64,000 nucleotides of DNA from Arthrobacter sp. MYb214 (GTDB lineage: Bacteria; Actinomycetota; Actinomycetes; Actinomycetales; Micrococcaceae), in contig NZ_PCPZ01000001.1 in the NCBI RefSeq assembly GCF_002979865.1, positions 372,001-436,000 of the forward strand, written 5' to 3'. This document shows positions 61,388 through 64,000 of the stretch, one piece after another. Below the pieces are notes generated by a model, which saw only the letters and a program-made list of their open reading frames with translations, had not been told where the DNA came from and did no database searches. Position numbers and translations under genes: made by a program. Position 1 is the first letter of the stretch. Each line of letters begins with the position of its first letter.

Positions 61388-61427
61388 CTAACGGGACGAC
61401 AAGCAAAATTGCTTGTCGTCCCGTTAG
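61388..61427 (-). terminator. cta operon terminator
   Basis: Perfect 19-bp arms (CTAACGGGACGACAAGCAA and complement) with AA in the loop, 10 bases after the ctaF stop and followed on the minus strand by TTTTA. Confidence 0.85.
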
Positions 61428-61436
61428 GGTTACTGC

Positions 61437-61838
61437 CTAGTGAGCGTGATCGCCACGGCTGTATTCGTAAACCCAGCCGGTCACGCCAACGACGGCCAAA
61501 CCGGCGCCGATGAAGAAGACCCACCAGCCCACAGCGAGGCCAAGGAAGCCAATCGCTGCAGCCGAAGCCAGGACCAGTGGCCACCAGCTCCATGGGGAGA
61601 ACATTCCGATATCGCCGGCGTTCTCGTGGATTTCGCCATCCACGCGGTCCTCGGGCCTGTTGCCAACGCGCTTAGCGGTGAATAGCAAGTAGCCACCTAC
61701 CATCGCGGACAATGCGACCAGCATCAGCAATGCCAGGAATCCGACCCATTCGCTCCAGTTGGTCATGTAACCGTAGACAATCGCTACTGGGGTGAAGAAG
61801 AAGACGCCACCCAGGAAAATCCAGGATTCAACTTTCAT
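61437..61838 (-). CDS. ctaF: Cytochrome c oxidase subunit IV (actinobacterial type)
   Basis: 133 residues with four helices (WIFLGGVFFFTPVAIVYGY, WVGFLALLMLVALSAMVGGYLL, WWPLVLASAAAIGFLGLAVGWW, FIGAGLAVVGVTGWVYEY), the actinobacterial subunit IV pattern. It starts two bases upstream of the end of ctaD's spacing and lies last in ctaC-ctaD-ctaF. Confidence 0.92.
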   Translation of the reverse strand: MKVESWIFLGGVFFFTPVAIVYGYMTNWSEWVGFLALLMLVALSAMVGGYLLFTAKRVGNRPEDRVDGEIHENAGDIGMFSPWSWWPLVLASAAAIGFLGLAVGWWVFFIGAGLAVVGVTGWVYEYSRGDHAH

Positions 61839-61840
61839 CG

Positions 61841-63559
<1,719 letters not shown>

Positions 63560-63561
63560 GA

Positions 63562-64000
63562 TTACTCTCCTTCCCCGTGCTCTACTACGACGCCGTTAAC
63601 AACATCTGGCTTACGGTCGTACTCTTCACCAATGTGTCCATCTTCCATCTTTGCCAGCTGAGCCTTGAACTCGGACTCATTGACAACCTCGACGTTGAAG
63701 AGCATCTCGGAGTGGTACTCGCCGCAAAGCTCGGCGCACTTTCCGTCGTAGCTGCCTTCAACCTGTGGAGTCAGGTAGATGTAGTTGGTCTTGCCTGGGA
63801 TCATGTCCAGCTTCTGCAAGAAGGCTGGTACCCAGAAGGAGTGGATGACATCGCGGCTATTCAGCTCAAGGGTTACCGACTTGCCCGCTGGCAGGTACAA
63901 GGTTGGCAGTTCTTCGCGAACGCCTTCCGAGCCATCGGTGTTCAGGTGAGCCTGTTCGCCGGCGTAATACTTCTCGGTGCCCTGGTAGCTGTAGTTGAAG
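63562..64000 (-). CDS. ctaC: Cytochrome c oxidase subunit II (partial, N-terminus outside window)
   Basis: The visible 146 residues hold the Cu-A cupredoxin domain: [13 protein letters not shown] (His ligand) and [12 protein letters not shown] with the Cys/Cys/His/Met copper ligands. The membrane anchors and signal peptide are outside the right edge. The frame stays open to base 64000. It accepts electrons from QcrC and passes them to CtaD. Confidence 0.94.
   Translation of the reverse strand, partial: FNYSYQGTEKYYAGEQAHLNTDGSEGVREELPTLYLPAGKSVTLELNSRDVIHSFWVPAFLQKLDMIPGKTNYIYLTPQVEGSYDGKCAELCGEYHSEMLFNVEVVNESEFKAQLAKMEDGHIGEEYDRKPDVVNGVVVEHGEGE

Overview
This 64-kb window comes from a high-GC actinobacterial chromosome. 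Mycothiol genes (mshA, mshC), a complete Pup-tagging locus, RbpA, HelY next to tatC, a polyprenol-phosphate mannosyl synthase and a qcrCAB/cta respiratory supercomplex point to the order. The fused single-chain PafBC and the absence of 20S proteasome genes between pup and pafA suggest a Micrococcaceae member (Arthrobacter/Glutamicibacter-like). That placement is inference, not a database match. There are no rRNA genes, insertion sequences, prophage or CRISPR arrays. It reads as core chromosome with a few relic or non-coding patches.

Layout. 0-3 kb: a MocR-type regulator (partial) divergent from a DMT exporter and a DapA-family aldolase, then a GNAT relic and a VOC protein. 3-9.6 kb: fatty-acid beta-oxidation unit with acyl-CoA oxidase and TetR regulator on one strand, and thiolase, FabG-like reductase and MaoC-like hydratase on the other, around a 31-bp dyad. 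9.6-14.3 kb (minus strand): mshA, a proline iminopeptidase, tRNA-Leu(GAG), a dinucleotide-binding oxidoreductase and an Nramp-like transporter. 14.5-17.6 kb: response regulator, histidine kinase and a Tat-exported TAXI lipoprotein in one overlapping operon. 17.7-27 kb: M20 peptidase, acyl-CoA dehydrogenase, uppP, mshC, PAC2 protein, HAD hydrolase, site-2 protease and trmI. 27-32.2 kb: arc-dop-pup-pafA with no prcBA. 32.3-41.7 kb: two FKBP isomerases, pafBC, a small membrane protein, tatA, tatC, helY and an amidohydrolase. 42-48 kb: polyprenol-phosphate mannosyl synthase, rbpA, an SPFH/NfeD pair, and the overlapping zapE-def-rRNA methyltransferase cluster. 48-55 kb: small regulators, membrane proteins and trpD. 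55-64 kb: ctaE-qcrC-qcrA-qcrB on the plus strand and ctaC-ctaD-ctaF on the minus strand, with a GntR/UTRA regulator and about 1 kb of unassigned DNA between them.

How parts work together. The Pup locus encodes the ligase (PafA), the deamidase/depupylase (Dop), the tag (Pup, ending in Gln) and the ATPase ring (ARC), but no protease core. ARC also lacks the C-terminal docking tail used to engage a 20S core. This suggests a proteasome-free pupylation system, as is known in corynebacteria. The adjacent DNA-damage regulator PafBC is a natural fusion with what looks like its own damage-type, leaderless promoter. The cta and qcr genes together build the bc1-aa3 supercomplex. The two msh genes cover two steps of mycothiol synthesis. 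The least-explained features are the two-component/TAXI operon without a permease, the structured leader at 41.8-42.0 kb, and the 59.5-60.5 kb patch.
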